Below are positions 45,738-56,732 of a stretch of 64,000 nt of DNA, in pieces. Position numbers and translations under genes: made by a program. The DNA comes from Macrostomum hystrix. Lineage: Eukaryota > Platyhelminthes > Macrostomidae. Position 1 is the first letter of the stretch; each line of letters starts with the position of its first letter. The stretch is taken from positions 26,573,001 through 26,637,000 of the forward strand of contig CATNEN010000038.1 in assembly GCA_950097015.1 (NCBI GenBank), read 5' to 3'. A model generated the notes under the pieces. The model was not told the origin of the DNA. It was given only the letters and a program-made list of their open reading frames with translations, and searched no databases.

Positions 45738-48229
45738 AAACTTAAGATTGAGTTGTCAAATTAAAGTTATTCTTTCAGCTTCATTTTGAATCCCCCTTTT
45801 ATCTGCATCCCATAGGTTTAACCATAGACATACACCATCTGCCACGTCAAATGACGTGTACCTAACACATTCTGGCACCATTTTGAAAATAAAAATAATT
45901 AGGGCCGAAATGTGCGAAACTGCAAGATTGCCTAACATGTTTCTAAAGAATTCATTGCCATTCTCATTTACGCAAGGCCCCATGAAAAAGCAAAAGACAG
46001 TACACATTGATAAAAGACTCAGACTATTGGAAACAAGAAAACAACAAATTTAAAATAAGTAGACCTAAACAAACAAAAATATGAAATTGCCCCAAAATGT
46101 ACATTTCTTGTTACTGAAATGTCCATTACTGGATTGTCTGTACCGCCCATCCTGCCCACTAAATAAAATACTCAGTATGAAACAATATATATTTATGAAT
46201 TTAAAGAAACGAAAAACAAATTTTTATTTTTAGATAGAGGATAAGCCTACACTACAGCAAAAGTTAATTAAAATGGTATGGTTGGTTCATACTGAAAGGA
46301 CAAATAATGTAAAAAAATAAAACACTAGATCTAACGAAATATGTTGATCACTGGCTGTAAAAAATATGTAACAATTGCATGGTTAGGCTCATGTTGATTA
46401 GCGGATCAGTATAATGTTACGTCTTTTGGGTAGGTAGGTCTAGTTATTAAAGAACCATTATACCAAAATTGTACGCAGAGTGAATTTTGAAACTTAAGCC
46501 TACTGAAATTGGTAAAAATTTTCACAAAAGCTATAAAATTTTTGCGTCTTTGGATGCTGTCATTTTTACTTGGGCAAACACAATTTTGTTCGCATCAGAC
46601 ATTGAGGCTATTTTTTTTTAATTAAAGCTAGGCCTACGTATTTTTCGTTTTAATTGTTACTAATACAATTTAAAATACATAAATTCTACTTTGCTTACTA
46701 CTAAAAGCGTTTAAGTTTTAATTATAAAACCATCTGGTAGGTAATGCATAAGTCTAATATTTGATTGGCCTACACCTTTTTAAAGCTTTAAAGCGGATTT
46801 GACTTAATGAGTAGTGACCATGTAGCCAAATCCGCCTTTATATAAAAATCATAGCTGAACTTTAGTGTTCGGTTCGTAGTTACATCACAAATAACTTACA
46901 TGTAGCTTACATGACAAATTTGTGATTAGGCCTACTGATAATTAGGCCTAGTCTTATTTTTTGCATGAATTATGTAAAAATCTGAAGTTTCAAAAGTTCC
47001 CATAAATTTTTGGAAACATAACTAGGCCTATTTATTGCAGACACAAGTTCATGATTCGTCCCAATTCTTTACTTTTCCGACTTAGGCTAGCTGTGTGTAT
47101 GCTTAGCCAGGGAGTGCTTTAAGCCTTTTAGCAATACTAGATTGAAGGTGTGCCACCTTAGCAGGTCGAAGTGCATTAATATTGCTTAATAATTCGAAAT
47201 TATTTTTTACTTATGATTGTCACCCAATAATATGAACAAAAAACCATTTGTAAATATTCCAAAACTTAGTGGCCTTTGTCCTGAGGATGGGGCAGCTGCG
47301 ACTCACTGAAGCACTTTAATAAAGCAGACTACTGCATCATTGACTCCTGTATCAAAATCTTGATGAGTGCTAATGTCTCCTTGACTACTGCAGAGGACGG
47401 ACAGTCAAATGTGGGACCCACATATGGAGGGAGGGGCGATTTTTTAGTCTTTTAAGGAACAAAATTAAGCAAAAGTAAAAGCAGCAGGAGGGAGCGGGGA
47501 GAATTGGAGAGTAAGAGAGACAGTAGGAGATCTATCTACCTATTGATCTATGCCCACCTGACAAAAAACATTTAAACAGATAATTAAAGGAAAGATAATC
47601 CACAGTATTTATCCAAAACAGTATTTCTTTTGTATATGCAACAACACGAATGGGCAGACACACACACAAGCAGTGCCATCAAGCCAGCATTGCCATATAT
47701 ATTAATATTTAATTAATTAGAATGCTCACAGTTATTTAACTCGAATCACCAGGATAGACGGGTTAGAACATAATTTTTTTATACTAAATTAATTTATAAA
47801 TTTTGATGTTGCTTACTTCAGTACATAGGATATAATTTATAGGACCAAACATATTTGTTAATCCCTAAGCATGGTAACTTTAAAATGCATATAATAATTA
47901 TATACTAATTTTATGTTGCGAGAATGTACTAATGTACCAGCAATTATTGAGATTTTCATATAGTACAATATAGTATTGATTGATGATGAGGGACTGAAAT
48001 GTGTTGCACTTTAAAAAGTACTCTCCTAATTTAAAGTACACACTTTAAAGAATACTAGAATACTTTATTGCTATGCCCTTAAAGATTACCAGAGTACTTA
48101 AAAGTGTTTTAAGAGTACACTGAAAACACTGCCTTCAACAGAAACTGGGTTCAAGGAATGAAGACAAGTACTTTAGTTTTAATTAATAAAAAATATATAA
48201 AAGCAGTGAGATGAAGCCCCATTTAATAG
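45738..48229. other. AT-rich intergenic DNA, no gene recognised
   Basis: About 2.5 kb without a convincing exon. TAGGCCTA-type words are scattered through it. A 60-bp stretch at about 46111 (TTACTGAAATGTCCATTACT) resembles one at about 50485 (TTACCAAAATGTCCATTTCT), so some old dispersed repeat is present. Confidence 0.45.
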
Positions 48230-48726
48230 TCAGCTGCAGCAAAAGCTACTGGCCTTCCTGACCAGCCCCCTCTCAATATTGTTAGCGCTGGTAGCGCCAG
48301 CAATGTCAGCAGCAGCCACCCCTTGGTTGGGGTTGCAAAAGTCGCTTGCTGAGCTAGCAGCAGCCATATTGGTTGAAGTTGCAAAAGTTGCTCACCATGA
48401 TAGCAGCAGCTGCCCCCCATTTGGAGTCATCACTGACAATTAACATTTATTGTGTGGTAAATAAATTTTGTAGTGCAGGAACTTTTTAGTTCGTCTGTTG
48501 CCCCCAATGGGCCAAATATGCTAATAAAAGCCGGTTTTCTAAGGTGTGCATATTAATAATGAGCAAAAAGTAGCATCACTTTGAAACTATTCTTAAATGT
48601 AGCACCTGCCACCTGCAAGTCACAACAAAAGTTCAAAACTTACTGTTGGCAGCAGCATTAGCAGCACTTGTATTGTTGTTAATGCTGGTGTTGTCCTCGG
48701 TGCTGTTTTTTTCATTGCCCATCTTG
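48230..48726 (-). other. Possible small two-exon gene (uncertain)
   Basis: On the minus strand an ATG at 48726 opens MGNEKNSTEDNTSINNNTSA, Asn/Ala-rich, ending at a consensus donor A|GTAAGT near 48651. About 280 bp further, another minus-strand frame beginning MAAASSASDFCNPNQG ends in RKASSFCCS and a stop near 48233. That second segment contains about two and a half copies of a 48-bp unit (GGCTGCTGCT...GACTTTTGCAAC). No clear acceptor links the two, and neither matches a known family, so this is a weak candidate only. Confidence 0.2.
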
Positions 48727-49130
48727 TCAAAATAAGCATATTAGTAAATGCTTCAGAATGATAAAGAAACTAATTTGCTAAACACAGAAAACATGCAGCT
48801 ACTCTACTCTTTACTGGTGGCAAAATTGGCATTGGCCATATTTCACTTTTTAATGGCTCTTCAACTTTTGCCTTCTGGTTTTTCCACTTTATATGCCAAT
48901 TTATGGCACTTATTAAGTTAGGCCCCTATTAGTATTTTGTTGCATAGGCCTAACATTAGATCCTAGCTCTTAGTTAGTGCTCTGCCACATTGGATATAAT
49001 AATTATAGCAGAATACTATTCCTTAGTCACTTCATCTTATGACCAATGAAAGCAACTAACTGGTTTGCCCTTTGTAGGCCCAAATTTTGTCATTTACTCA
49101 TAGGATTCAATGCATTTTGGTAGGGTGATC

Positions 49131-49863
49131 AGTCAGTGCTTTTTGGTATAGCTCCTAGAATAGGGGGTGCTTTTCAATACCCAATGCAATGGCAAGCAAT
49201 GTAGCTATAATCAAATATTAGTAGGCATTGAAGCTGTTAATGCTGCTCTTGGCTTACACCAATTTTTATTTGACATGTTTGATCTTGCCATAGCTGACAA
49301 TGATAACATTGAAGACTATATCTCTTGTCAGGTATAGGCCTAATCAATTGCTGGCAGATGACATAGTTATCTATTGATTACACAGATGTAGTAAAATAGT
49401 ATTTTTTGTAAACTTACCTCTAACAGGTGCTATGAAATTAATTATCTGAAATTATTTGTTAACATCCTAAAATGTGTCAATTCTAAACTGTGTAATGCTG
49501 CAAGTTTTTCTTATTGATCTGATGGTACAGAAAAACAGTCCCTACCCCAAGAGCCATACATGCGCAACACCCGGCTGACCCAGCCGACCCAGCCGGGTGA
49601 AACGAGGGCCAAGCAAGGTAAGTCGCAAAAACCAATCAACCAAGCGCAAAAAAATCAAAGGGGGGACCAAGGGACAAAAAAGGAAGGCATGAAAAAAAGG
49701 AAAAAGGGGAGAGAAAAAGAGAGCAAATGAGAGCAAACTAAGTCGTAAATAGAGCAATGAAACGAACTAAGTCGCAAATGAGAGCAAAAACTAAGTCGCA
49801 CGGCCGGCTAAGATTTGGGAGGTTGCGCATGTATGCCAAGAGCTGTACCAAAAAGCACTGACT
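49131..49863. mobile_element. TIR element split by a nested MITE
   Basis: Left end AGTCAGTGCTTTTTGGTA at 49131 and its reverse complement TACCAAAAAGCACTGACT ending at 49863 or so. When the inner MITE (49555-49835) and one copy of its target duplication are set aside, about 36 bp at each end pair with only five or six mismatches. The remaining element is about 440 bp. The CAGTG end resembles hAT-type ends, but I could not find a target-site duplication. Confidence 0.7.
49555..49835 (-). mobile_element. CATACATGCGCAAC MITE, copy 1 (281 bp)
   Basis: Ends CATACATGCGCAAC and GTTGCGCATGTATG are perfect inverted repeats. The flanks carry an exact 8-bp target duplication CCAAGAGC (49547-49554 and 49836-49843). 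The interior matches copies at 50848 and 61193 in reverse orientation, with repeated subterminal words AAGTCGC and ACTAAGTCG. There is no coding capacity. The 8-bp duplication points to hAT, P or Merlin-type mobilisation. Confidence 0.9.
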
Positions 49864-50847
49864 AGTATGGAAATACATGACACTTAGCTTATAGGCTAGC
49901 TTATGTGACAAATAAAGGTCAACATTTCTGCAAATATGTGTATAATGTGTAGTTTAGGCCTAGTCAATCCAAAAATACTTGTAAAACAAAATCAGCCTTG
50001 AAAAATAAAAAATGTCAACAAAGCAAGGAGCTAAGCCTTAGGACAATTTTGTAATGGGAATTGTGTAAATAATAAAGGTAGATTTCAATAACACTTTTTA
50101 CATTTTGGTAACAAGCTAAGACATCTTGGAAATGTATAACAATATCAAATTAAGACTTGAATCTAATTTTCTGGGAGCCATTTCATTAAATTTGGGTATT
50201 TTAAAGCTTTATGATTTTGTTCTTTGCAATTCTCACTAAATAACTAAATAAAACTGGTACTTAAACTCAAGACAACAAACTTCTAATTTTACAAACTGAA
50301 GCATTGGCCAAGTGCAAGCTCATTGATCTTTGACTTCAAATGTGTAAGTTGTAACCTGTGGGGCAACCATGATTTGCATGTGTTAGGGCATACTCCAAAT
50401 TTACAACTTGGCATTTCAGAGGTGACACTATCTGTTACTAAGAGCGTAAAACATACTGAGTGTTATTTAAGTGCACCTGTCTAGTTACCAAAATGTCCAT
50501 TTCTGAATTGTCCTGTCCTCCCTTTAAGGGCCTATAAAATATTTTTTATTGTTTCAGTTTAAAATTTACTTTACCAAATCTTTGAATTATTCAAATCTTC
50601 AAATTATTCAAAACTAAATTTGACTATTCTGCTATATTGTTTTCATTTTCTGTGCTTGGCCTACTCTATTTCAATTAAGTTGTGGATTAAATATATTACT
50701 GGGTACCAAACCATATAGGTACTACCTTTCATGAAAAAGTATTAATGACCAATTTCATGTGCTCTTGTAGTTAGTTGCAATTTTATAGCCTGTCATCACA
50801 ATCTGAGATACATGAGGCTACTGCTTGAAATCAAGCAGGGTACAATC
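49864..50847. other. AT-rich intergenic DNA
   Basis: No gene recognised. Holds the second copy of the short dispersed repeat mentioned for 46111 (at about 50485-50545). Confidence 0.45.
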
Positions 50848-51140
50848 CATACATGCGCAACCTCCCAAATCTTAGCCAGCCGTGCGACTTAGTTTTTGCT
50901 CTATTTACGACTTAGTTTGCTCTCAGTTGCAACTTAGTTCATTTCATTGCTCTATTTACTACTTAGTTTGCTCTCATTTGCTCTATTTTTCTCTCCCATT
51001 TTTCCTCCTCTTCATGCCTTCCTTTTTGTCCCTTGGTCCCCCCCTTTGATTTTTTTGCACTTGGTTGATTGGTTTTTGCGACTTACCTTGCTTGGCCCTC
51101 GTTTCACCCGGTCAGTTTGGCCAGGTGTTGCGCATGTATG
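50848..51140 (+). mobile_element. CATACATGCGCAAC MITE, copy 2 (293 bp)
   Basis: Same perfect terminal repeats as copy 1, opposite orientation. Flanked by the exact 8-bp duplication GTACAATC (50840-50847 and 51141-51148). Interior words CTTAGCCAGCCGTGCGACTT, GTCCCTTGGTCCCC and CTTGCTTGGCCCTCG are shared by all copies. Confidence 0.92.
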
Positions 51141-51148
51141 GTACAATC

Positions 51149-51831
51149 TAAAGAGGCTAGTAAAAAGTAAGCAATAGCTTGACTCTAATACCTGTATTGG
51201 CATCTATAGTTGAATGTTCTTAAAATATCTCTATGTCAACAAGATGATAAGAAATGTTGGTATGATTTGCTGATAGCAACAGAGCTTTTTCTGCTGTCTA
51301 ATAGTTTGTGTAGTATAGTATATTGTCCAGGTATATTTGTGTAGCTAGATCTAAACTATTTAGTAAGGTTTTTTTCTAATTAGTTTTTGCTATTTTTAAA
51401 TAAATAGCTAAAAATTATCTTATTTTTTGTTTTTGTATTTATTTATATTCTATTTTCGTAGACTTAATGAATTTTAGCTCAACAAGCGAATTAATTTTAA
51501 TTATTTAGCATTATTGTATGCAAACCTACACAAAAAAGAATGTGTTTCTTTTCTCCTAAATAAGTAGAATCGGTTCAGATATATTTGTTAAATTTACAAT
51601 AAAATGTATTAATTAAAAAAATAACATAATTTAATACAACATTTTTGTGCAGTTGGTGAATGTGTATTTGATATTTTTTACTAATAACTCATAACTTTTG
51701 TATCTTAGTCAGGGGGAAATGTGCATTTAATCCAGACATAAACCATTTATTGAATTGTAGCTACCTTTGTTAATAAGTTTTATCATTATTTCAAGAAAAA
51801 AATAGAATCAATTGTTTCCTATAATTTTCAG
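51149..51831. other. AT-rich DNA upstream of SMARCE1 coding exons
   Basis: No exon recognised. The acceptor at 51831 implies a 5' non-coding exon somewhere upstream, but it cannot be located by eye. Confidence 0.5.
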
Positions 51832-51845
51832 AGGCCAGCTTTTCA

Positions 51846-52387
51846 ATGACTAGCAGCGGAGGCGGCAGTCAGAAGCAGGCTTCTGGTGGTGGCAAGGCCA
51901 CTTCCGGCGGTGACGCATTGTCATCTAAGCTTCCCAAGCCACCGAAGCCGCCAGAAAAGCCGCTAGTTCCCTACCTGCGCTATAGTAGAAAAGTTTGGGA
52001 GACTGTTAAAGTAGATAATCCCAATTTGAAGCTGTGGGAGGTTGGCCGGATTATCGGCAAAATGTGGCGCGAATTAGGCGACGCCGAGAAGCAACAATTT
52101 GCCGAAGATTACGAAGCAGACAAATTGCAATACGCCGACGCATTGAAGCAATATCATAGCTCGCCTCAGTACAAAGCCTGGCTAGCGCTCAAGGAGCGGT
52201 TAGAACAGGAGTCCGAGATTAGCCGACAGTCGCCCATGACAGCGGATGGCTCCGCCGGTCGGGTTAACGGCGATGTTGCCGCTTCCGGCGACGCGGCTAG
52301 GCATCAGCAACAGCAGCAGCGGTTGGCTATGCAGCCCGGATCACATCTGCCACCGCATCTGCAGCACCAGCTTCTGCAGCAGGGCAG
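51846..52387 (+). CDS. SMARCE1: SMARCE1/BAP57 BAF-complex HMG-box protein, first coding exon
   Basis: SMARCE1 (BAF57) is a core subunit of BAF/PBAF SWI-SNF remodellers in the nucleus. Acceptor TTTTCAG at 51831 precedes 14 nt of 5' UTR and the ATG. After a Gly/Ser-rich start of about 28 residues comes [19 protein letters not shown], the diagnostic opening of the SMARCE1 HMG box, which continues through [20 protein letters not shown] to about residue 106 and then [18 protein letters not shown]. Human BAF57 is nearly identical in wording here but has a longer N-terminus (about 65 residues before the box). The exon ends at AG|GTTGGT, phase 2. With 52998-53226 and 53501-54031 the protein is 433 residues (human 411). 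Confidence 0.95.
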
Positions 52388-52460
52388 GTTGGTTTTTCAA
52401 CTTTTTTAAATTAAGGCTACTGTTGCTTATGCCGTCAAATAATTACAGTAATGAAGTGGG

Positions 52461-52821
52461 TAATAATAATAATTGCACGAGGGCTGTGGACAACGGCACA
52501 TCATTTGGTGACACTAGACCCGCAGCTAGCGAGGAGGCACTTCTGCCCATTTCGCTGACTCCTGAGTACACACGCACACAGATACTGTACGCAGGCACAC
52601 GCTCACACAGGTTTGTACATCTGCCCTGACTTTCTCATCGTCAGGCAGTGTAAACTCTCACTGTGCCTTGGAGGTTGGTCCTCAAGGGCGTAAATTGCAC
52701 GACAAGCCACCAAGCCTTCTCTCCGCGGCTGCGCCCCAAATAAATGTGGCCTCGCCGCGGAATCGAGCTCAGGGACCTTGGTGCCAGAGGCAAACGCGTT
52801 AAACGCTCTGCCACCGACCCC
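52461..52821 (-). mobile_element. Full-length tRNA-derived SINE in SMARCE1 intron 1
   Basis: Reverse orientation to the gene. Reading the minus strand: GGGTCGGTGGCAGAGCGTTT (A-box region), GGCACCAAGGTCCC, CTCGATTCCGCGG (B-box), the family body, and a tail of (ATT)n at 52461-52472. It fills about 60% of the 610-bp intron. This is the most complete copy in the window and gives a family length of about 360 bp. Confidence 0.9.
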
Positions 52822-52997
52822 AAGTGGCAGCGTAATATCTGGCATTACTTTTAACAGTAAAAATCGTGTTTAATAGTTGGTCTTTGTTTTACAGTAATGT
52901 AGTTGGTAATTTTTTACCTTTATCTTACACTAAAAGTGGTAATATTTTGTCATGGAATGTAAACTCAGACTAACCCCCTGATAACCGCTCGCCGCAG

Positions 52998-53226
52998 ACT
53001 TCCGCAAAATCAGCATCAGCAGCAGCAGCTGCAGCACGGCCGTCATCACAATCATCATCACGGCGCCAGCAGGGAGGCCTACATCCAGGAGGACCTAGAC
53101 GACGAAACCTCACAGGGCGACGATGCGAACTCGTTGACAGCAAAGCACGTGGCTGCGGCTCGCTATCAGCGCAATCAGAGGCTAATGATGTGCGTGCTGA
53201 CCGACTGTGAGAGACGGCTAACTGAG
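52998..53226 (+). CDS. SMARCE1: SMARCE1/BAP57, second coding exon
   Basis: Acceptor CTCGCCGCAG; the first base completes an Arg codon. Encodes a Gln/His-rich stretch (QNQHQQQQLQH, then HHNHHH), an acidic segment (EDLDDETSQGDDANS), and AARYQRNQRLM, equivalent to TARFQRNHRL of vertebrate BAF57. Donor GAG|GTGAGA is in phase 0. The homopolymeric Gln/His part is an expansion not seen in vertebrates. Confidence 0.92.
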
Positions 53227-53500
53227 GTGAGACTGCTTAATTTGCTCTCATCTGAGCATGTGCATGTGCACTCTTTTCTACGTTAATATACTCATATACT
53301 GGGATCCTTCACTCGGCTTTCAATTACGTTTCGTACATCTACCTCCGATACCCAGATCAATTCTTCGTTCGATTCCAGCTAGTCTTTGTTAACTTTTTAT
53401 CCGCTACCATCTCCGGCCGATTCCAGTCCCTGTCTGCTCATTCTGTTAGGCCATTTTCCCATTCGTTGTTATTCAAGTGTTTGCAAACTTACTTTCGCAG

Positions 53501-54031
53501 CAACAGCAGCAGCAGCCGCAGTCGGAGCAGCAGCTGCGCCTCCTGGCTCGTCAGGCCAGCGCTCTACGCCGTCACTGCGACTCTTTGACTAGCGAACTGC
53601 TGGCCATGGAGGCTCGCCAGGCCGAGAAGCGAGCCCGCCTGGCTGCCAGCGCCGAGTCACGTGACACCGCCTGGCTGTCGCTAGACGAACACCGGCCTCT
53701 GATTGACTTCGCCAGCCTGGCAGCCAGAGCCGTTGATAGTTATTTAATTAATGGCGCCAATCAGCAGCTAGGTGCCGACCCCGGCTGGGGCCCGGCACTG
53801 GAGCCTGTCGACTGCTGGACCGCGCCGTCCTCTACGGAACTCTCTACTACTGCTAGTAGTAATCATCTTCAGAATCAGCATTGCGGCAATGCGGTTTACA
53901 GTTCGGCTACCATTGTTCCCAGTTCGTCTGCTTCTACGGTATTTGTGGGGCCGCCAATGCCTGTCGTTTCTTATGCAGCTGATCACGCTGTCGCTAGTTT
54001 TACTACTAATAGTAGCGCTGGAAGCCTTTAA
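53501..54031 (+). CDS. SMARCE1: SMARCE1/BAP57, last coding exon
   Basis: Acceptor CTTTCGCAG, phase 0. Starts with QQQQQPQSEQQ, then an Arg/Glu/Leu-rich coiled coil (ALRRHCDSLTSELLAMEARQ and AEKRARLAASAE), equivalent to the coiled coil of BAF57 that contacts other BAF subunits. The C-terminal 100 residues are Ser/Thr/Ala-rich and do not resemble the Glu-rich tail of vertebrate proteins. Stop TAA at 54029. Confidence 0.9.
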   Translation, partial: QQQQQPQSEQQLRLLARQASALRRHCDSLTSELLAMEARQAEKRARLAASAESRDTAWLSLDEHRPLIDFASLAARAVDSYLINGANQQLGADPGWGPALEPVDCWTAPSSTELSTTASSNHLQNQHCGNAVYSSATIVPSSSASTVFVGPPMPVVSYAADHAVASFTTNSSAGSL

Positions 54032-54173
54032 CTGTAAAAAACAATATAAATTTGGTAAGAATGAATGTATATTTATCGATAAAAACTAGTTAAAATGTAT
54101 TGAAGTTACGCAGTCATTAGTAGGTTATAAGCCAATCTCTGCTGGGTTAGTTTAGAAAGAAGTAACGTTTTGT

Positions 54174-54179
54174 AATAAA
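54174..54179 (+). promoter_or_regulatory. Candidate poly(A) signal of SMARCE1
   Basis: AATAAA 143 nt after the stop codon, the first on this strand downstream of the gene. Confidence 0.5.
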
Positions 54180-55397
54180 GTTACTTCTTAAAAAATGGTT
54201 GCTACATAGTCTCTCCTCAAAAAACAACGACGTTAACGTTTTTTACGAGGTAACGATAAATATGTTAGAATTAACGAAACTTATAGCTTTGGAGACCTTA
54301 GGCATCTAAGCATCACATTCTAATCATATTCCTTAATTAATAACTTTCACTCCTCAATTGTCTTCTAACGGGTCACATTTTCCTTTCCTTAGCAAAATAT
54401 CGGGTTTTATCTTATGTCTAGCTAATAAAAGTGCATAAATGTACAATTTATTAGTTCAATATTCGTCTTTATCATTCTGTATTTTGTTTTTACTCCATCA
54501 GTGCAGTAATTGCTTTGTTTTTATTCGTTGTTAGTATATTTAATTCACACGCAGTCTCTTATACTTTGGGTTGCTCTGTAAAGAGCTTGAAGTTTGAGTC
54601 GCTTGTCCTGAGTCTAGTGTGTCTATCGCATATGAAATTTGCGTATATAAGTTGGAAATGGTATTTTTCTCATTTCTAAATGTTGCAACTAGTAATCTGT
54701 TCATACGGCATTCGCTAATGATTCATTGCTTTATTTGCGCACAAATTGACGCTTGTGTTCAATTTGATTGTAAAGAACACCTTAGTATCTATATTGTTTG
54801 CTTCAGTTGCCCATCTATACCATGTTGTCAAGGTTTAACTTACAAGCCTATTATTAAAATTGCTGCTTGCGTTTTCATACTGTTTGTACATATACTTATA
54901 ATTGATTAGTATGATTAGTAACTTCGCGTTTAAAGTTCCAAGTTGTTATATTACACAAAATAATTGTTATTCCGTTTTTTATTCTAATACACATTTCAGG
55001 CTAACTATAAAAGACAGTTGAATTAGTACATTTTTGGCGTCAGTGCCAATTTGCATTCTAGCAAATAATTGAAGCTGTCGTTGTTGCTTTGCTGTTATTT
55101 AGATTAAGTAATAACCGTCTCTCTTGTGTTTCATCTCTCCCGTCTCATCTAACCCGGCAGGTAAAAATTAAAATCCGTACTGTAGATGCTAGAGTTTGTG
55201 AGTTTAAGATATTAAGATTGAGTTTAAGTTTAGAGACAAAGATGAGACGTGACAAGCTATAGTCACAGCCTGCAGTCTGTAGCCAGAGTATGATCCACGA
55301 GACGCACGCAGAGACAACGATATTTGTCTATGGTAAAGACAGACATTCGAAAGGTTACAAAAAAATTAACGGTATTTCAAATATCCAAATTTTTTTG
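54180..55397. other. Intergenic DNA between SMARCE1 and the mariner
   Basis: AT-rich. No gene recognised; a 96-residue open frame at 54619-54909 has no domain and may be chance or unannotated 3' UTR. Confidence 0.5.
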
Positions 55398-55399
55398 TA

Positions 55400-56730
55400 C
55401 GAGGGTTGTCTGGCCAATTATAGGACTGCTTTAATAACCCAGCAACAATGCAGCAAACAAAACGAAACTTGAGTCACTTCTCAACAAAGTTGCCACCTTT
55501 CTCCAGACACCGCTCCCACCTCACCAGCCACTTGTCGAAGGCCTCTGCGAAGCTAGGCGCAGGCATAGGGGTCGTGACCCCCTCCCAAGCATTCTTGACC
55601 TCCTGCAGGGAGTCAAAACGGGCGCCAGCCATCGCGGCTTTGACTTTGGGAAATAGCCAAAAGTCGCATGGGGCCAAGTCCGGGGAGTACGGCGGATGTG
55701 GCACAGTCTGAATGCCTCGCCTCTCCAGGAACTGCTGGGTCAACGCTGACACGTGGGGGGCGGGCATTGTCATGATGGAGGAACCAGCCTCTTCGCGCCA
55801 GCTGCGGCCTCTTGCGGCTGATATGCTCTTGCAGAGTGTCCAGGACCTCGCAGTAGTACTGGGTGTTGACCGTCAGCCCATTTGGCACATAATGCGTGTA
55901 CACCAGCCCGCTCGAGTCGAAGAACACAATGGCCATGGTCTTCTTGGCACTGCGCGACACCCGCGCTTTCGTTGGGGCCGCAGCTGCACGCGGAACCCAC
56001 TGCTTCGACTGAACCTTGGTCTCTGGCGTCACATAGTGCAGCCATGTCTCATCACCAGTGATGACTCGATCAAGGAAGCCGGGATTGCTGCGGCGCTGCG
56101 CATCAGGCGATAGAAGTTCTTGGCGCAGCGAACTCGCTCAGCTCGGTTCTCCTCAGTCAGAAGGTGCGGCACCCATCTTGCTGACACATGCTTGAGCTGC
56201 AGATCCTTGGTCAGAATCTCGTCAACAGTTGTCTTCGAGATGCCAGTCAAGTCGGCCAGTTCCCTGACAGTGAGGCGCCTGTCGTCGCTGATCAGCTCCT
56301 CAACCATCGCCACATTCGCTGGCGTCCTAACAGTTGGATCACGATGGTGATCTCTGCCATCAGAGCCATCGTGACCTTCACGAAGCTGTTCAAATATGTA
56401 ATACACTTGGCTCCGCGACAAGGCTTCGCTGCCGTAGCTGGCCTGCAGGTGCTGCATGCACTCCTTGGCTGATCTCCCGGCCAACAACGATTTCGCGCTG
56501 TTTGACCATCGTAAGTGGTAAGATAAGAGCTAGGAAATGCCGTAGGGGTAGCGATAGGCAAAAGCTTGCATAACATAACATTTCTTGCATGACAAGAAAT
56601 GCGCTGCTGTAGCTTTTTTCAGGAGTTATGTCCATAGACATCGAATAATATTAATATCGATTTTCAGATTCATAGCTCACATAGCTGAACAAATATTTGA
56701 GCAGTCCTATTTTTGGCCGGACAACCCTCG
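55400..56730 (-). mobile_element. mariner DNA transposon, end to end, 1,331 bp
   Basis: Imperfect terminal inverted repeats of about 31 bp (starting CGAGGGTTGTC at both ends, about three mismatches) flanked by TA on each side (55398-55399, 56731-56732), the mariner/Tc1 target duplication. Total length is typical of mariner. The transposase lies on the minus strand and is frameshifted, so this copy is non-autonomous, though its ends look competent. Confidence 0.95.
55474..56509 (-). pseudogene. mariner transposase (DD34D), broken by frameshifts
   Basis: Begins at ATG 56509 (MVKQREIVV), then changes frame to an N-terminal helix-turn-helix region (SAKECMQHLQASYGSEALS; RRLTVRELADLTGISKTTVD). Catalytic motifs are present: TGDETWLHYV (in a shifted frame near 56050), HHDNA near 55780, and YSPDLAPCDFW near 55705. 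Counting across the second shift gives 34 residues between the last two Asp, the mariner DD34D signature. At least three frame changes are needed; one falls in a C-run (GCCCCCC on the minus strand, about 55757-55770), typical of slippage. Ends GNFVEK and a stop. Divergence is otherwise modest, so the insertion is fairly young. Confidence 0.92.
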
Positions 56731-56732
56731 TA

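Noticed and set aside
49220-49332. Plus-strand frame GIEAVNAALGLHQFLFDMFD followed by CAG|GTATAG, as an exon
   Set aside because: It lies inside the outer TIR element, has no convincing acceptor and matches no family that I know.
52246-52629. Open frame overlapping SMARCE1 exon 1 and the intronic SINE
   Set aside because: Shadow frame; the SMARCE1 frame has clear HMG-box homology and the rest is SINE sequence.
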